Shown here: positions 18,816-19,461 of the stretch, piece after piece
Position numbering within the stretch: the stretch's first letter is position 1
Layout: every line of letters begins with the position of its first letter
Source: Saccoglossus kowalevskii
Lineage: Eukaryota > Hemichordata > Enteropneusta > Harrimaniidae
Direction of reading: 5' to 3'
Assembly: GCF_000003605.2 (NCBI RefSeq)
Contig: NW_003125011.1
Span: forward strand, 1 to 19,461
DNA length: 19,461 nt
The notes under the pieces: model-generated
The model's database searches: none
What the model was told of the DNA's origin: nothing
Seen by the model: the letters and a program-made list of their open reading frames with translations, nothing else
Position numbers and translations under genes: made by a program

Positions 18816-19461
18816 GATTTGTAACTGGACAAGGGATTGTGCATTTATACATTGCAGGCACAGAGTGCAATGAGTTGGAACTGAAGAAGGGATTGTGCAT
18901 GTATACCTGGCTGATACAGAGTGCAATGCGATAGAACTGGACAAGGGATTGTGCATGTATACCTGCCTGGCACAAAGTGCAATGAGATGGGACTGGTCAA
19001 AGGATTGTGCATGTATACCTGGCTGGCACAGAGTGCAATGAGTTGGAACAGGACAAGGGATTGTGCATGTATACCTGGCTGGTACAGAGTGCAATTAAAT
19101 AGAACTGAACAAGGGAATGTGCATGTATACCTGGCTGGCACAGAGTGCAATGAGTTGGAACAGGACAAGGGATTGTGCATGTATATCTGGCTGGTACAGA
19201 GTGCAATGAGATGAACTGGACAAGGGATTGTGCATATATACCTAGCTGGTACAGAGTGCAATGAGATCGAACTGGACAAGGGAATGTGTATGTATACCTG
19301 GCTGGTACAGAGTGCAATGAGATGGAACTGGACAAGGGATTGTGCATGTATACCTGGCTGGCACATAGTGCAATGAAATATAACTGGACAAGGGATTGTG
19401 CATGTATACCTGGCTGGCACAGAGTGCAATGAGATGGAACTGGACAAAGGATTGTGATGAA
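18816..19461. repeat. Block D, copy 5 plus extension to window end
   Basis: Matches 10354-11105. The offset is 8462 bp at first and 8350 bp at the end, a loss of exactly two monomers (112 bp) split over two places between 19210 and 19290. The last bases (19456-19461) leave the repeat: GATTGTG is followed by ATGAA instead of CATGTATACC. Confidence 0.84.

Larger units (their letters stand above)
1..19461. repeat. 56-bp tandem satellite array, about 347 monomers, fills the window
   Basis: Every part of the window can be laid onto a 56-bp unit in one orientation, with monomer starts at 43, 435, 491 and so on in the left part. Anchor words in nearly every monomer are GTGCAATGAG, GAACTGGACAAGGG, GTGCATGTATACC and TGGCTGG. 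Consensus composition is about 16 A, 9 C, 19 G and 12 T, with no CpG. Two junction subtypes alternate irregularly: GGCTGGCACAGAG and GGCTGGTACAGAG. Common variants are GAGATAG, GAAATAG, GAGTTGG, GAGGTGG and AATTAAATAG in the middle, and GGAATGTG in place of GGATTGTG. No stretch longer than a few bases lies outside the repeat, so segments between the blocks below hold only ordinary monomers. The array continues past both window edges. This is satellite DNA; I do not recognise the family or species. Confidence 0.98.

Noticed and set aside
1-19461. CRISPR array
   Set aside because: There are no unique spacers between conserved repeats; the whole 56-bp unit repeats with scattered variants.
1-19461. 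Cys/His-rich repeat protein such as a zinc-finger array
   Set aside because: Cys and His spacing in the hypothetical 56-residue repeat does not match C2H2 or other finger spacing I know, and it comes from reading one DNA unit in three frames.
1-19461. Transposon, retroelement or viral insertion inside the array
   Set aside because: No stretch departs from the 56-bp pattern by more than small indels; no terminal repeats, poly-A tract or target-site duplication stands out.

Overview
The whole window is one tandem satellite (minisatellite) array. A 56-bp unit repeats head to tail about 347 times from the first to the last base, always in the same orientation. I found no unique sequence, protein-coding gene, RNA gene, transposon, CRISPR array or origin. 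It looks like heterochromatic, centromeric, pericentromeric or subtelomeric satellite DNA of a eukaryote, more likely an animal than a microbe. The consensus has about 50% GC, contains no CpG and is G-rich on the + strand. I do not recognise it as a named satellite and cannot name the species.

The consensus monomer carries, in order, the words GTGCAATGAG, GGAACTGGACAAGGG, ATTGTGCATGTATACC and TGGCTGG. It has two main subtypes that differ at the monomer junction (GGCACAGAG or GGTACAGAG). Diagnostic variants let larger blocks be followed. Left part (1-2440): a 17-monomer unit (952 bp), a truncated 9-monomer copy (504 bp), then the 17-monomer unit again. Then block F (2507-3608), which recurs at 12299-13408 and 14941-15985. 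From about 3560 to 7905 there are repeated V-U-D modules with offsets of 1231, 1063 and 2294 bp. Block G (8205-8740) recurs at 13465-14010. The region 9241-10740 is largely repeated at 11198-12250. At 16135-18035 there is a 20-monomer (1120 bp) repeat. The right end (18024-19456) is again a V-U-D module and matches 10354-11105.

Most size differences between copies are whole monomers (1, 2, 3 or 6 units, sometimes with a small remainder). This is what unequal exchange or gene conversion between register-shifted monomers leaves behind. A second kind of difference is clusters of single-base indels at 6884-7135, 8675-8770 and 13599-13736, which look more like sequencing or consensus error.

The minus strand of the consensus has no stop codon in any frame. 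Because 56 is not a multiple of 3, a reading frame cycles through all three frames and gives a 56-residue protein repeat. The long minus-strand open frames (up to 934 codons at 3607-6411) follow from this and I do not call them genes. I found no convincing new functional system here; the interest lies in how the array has evolved.
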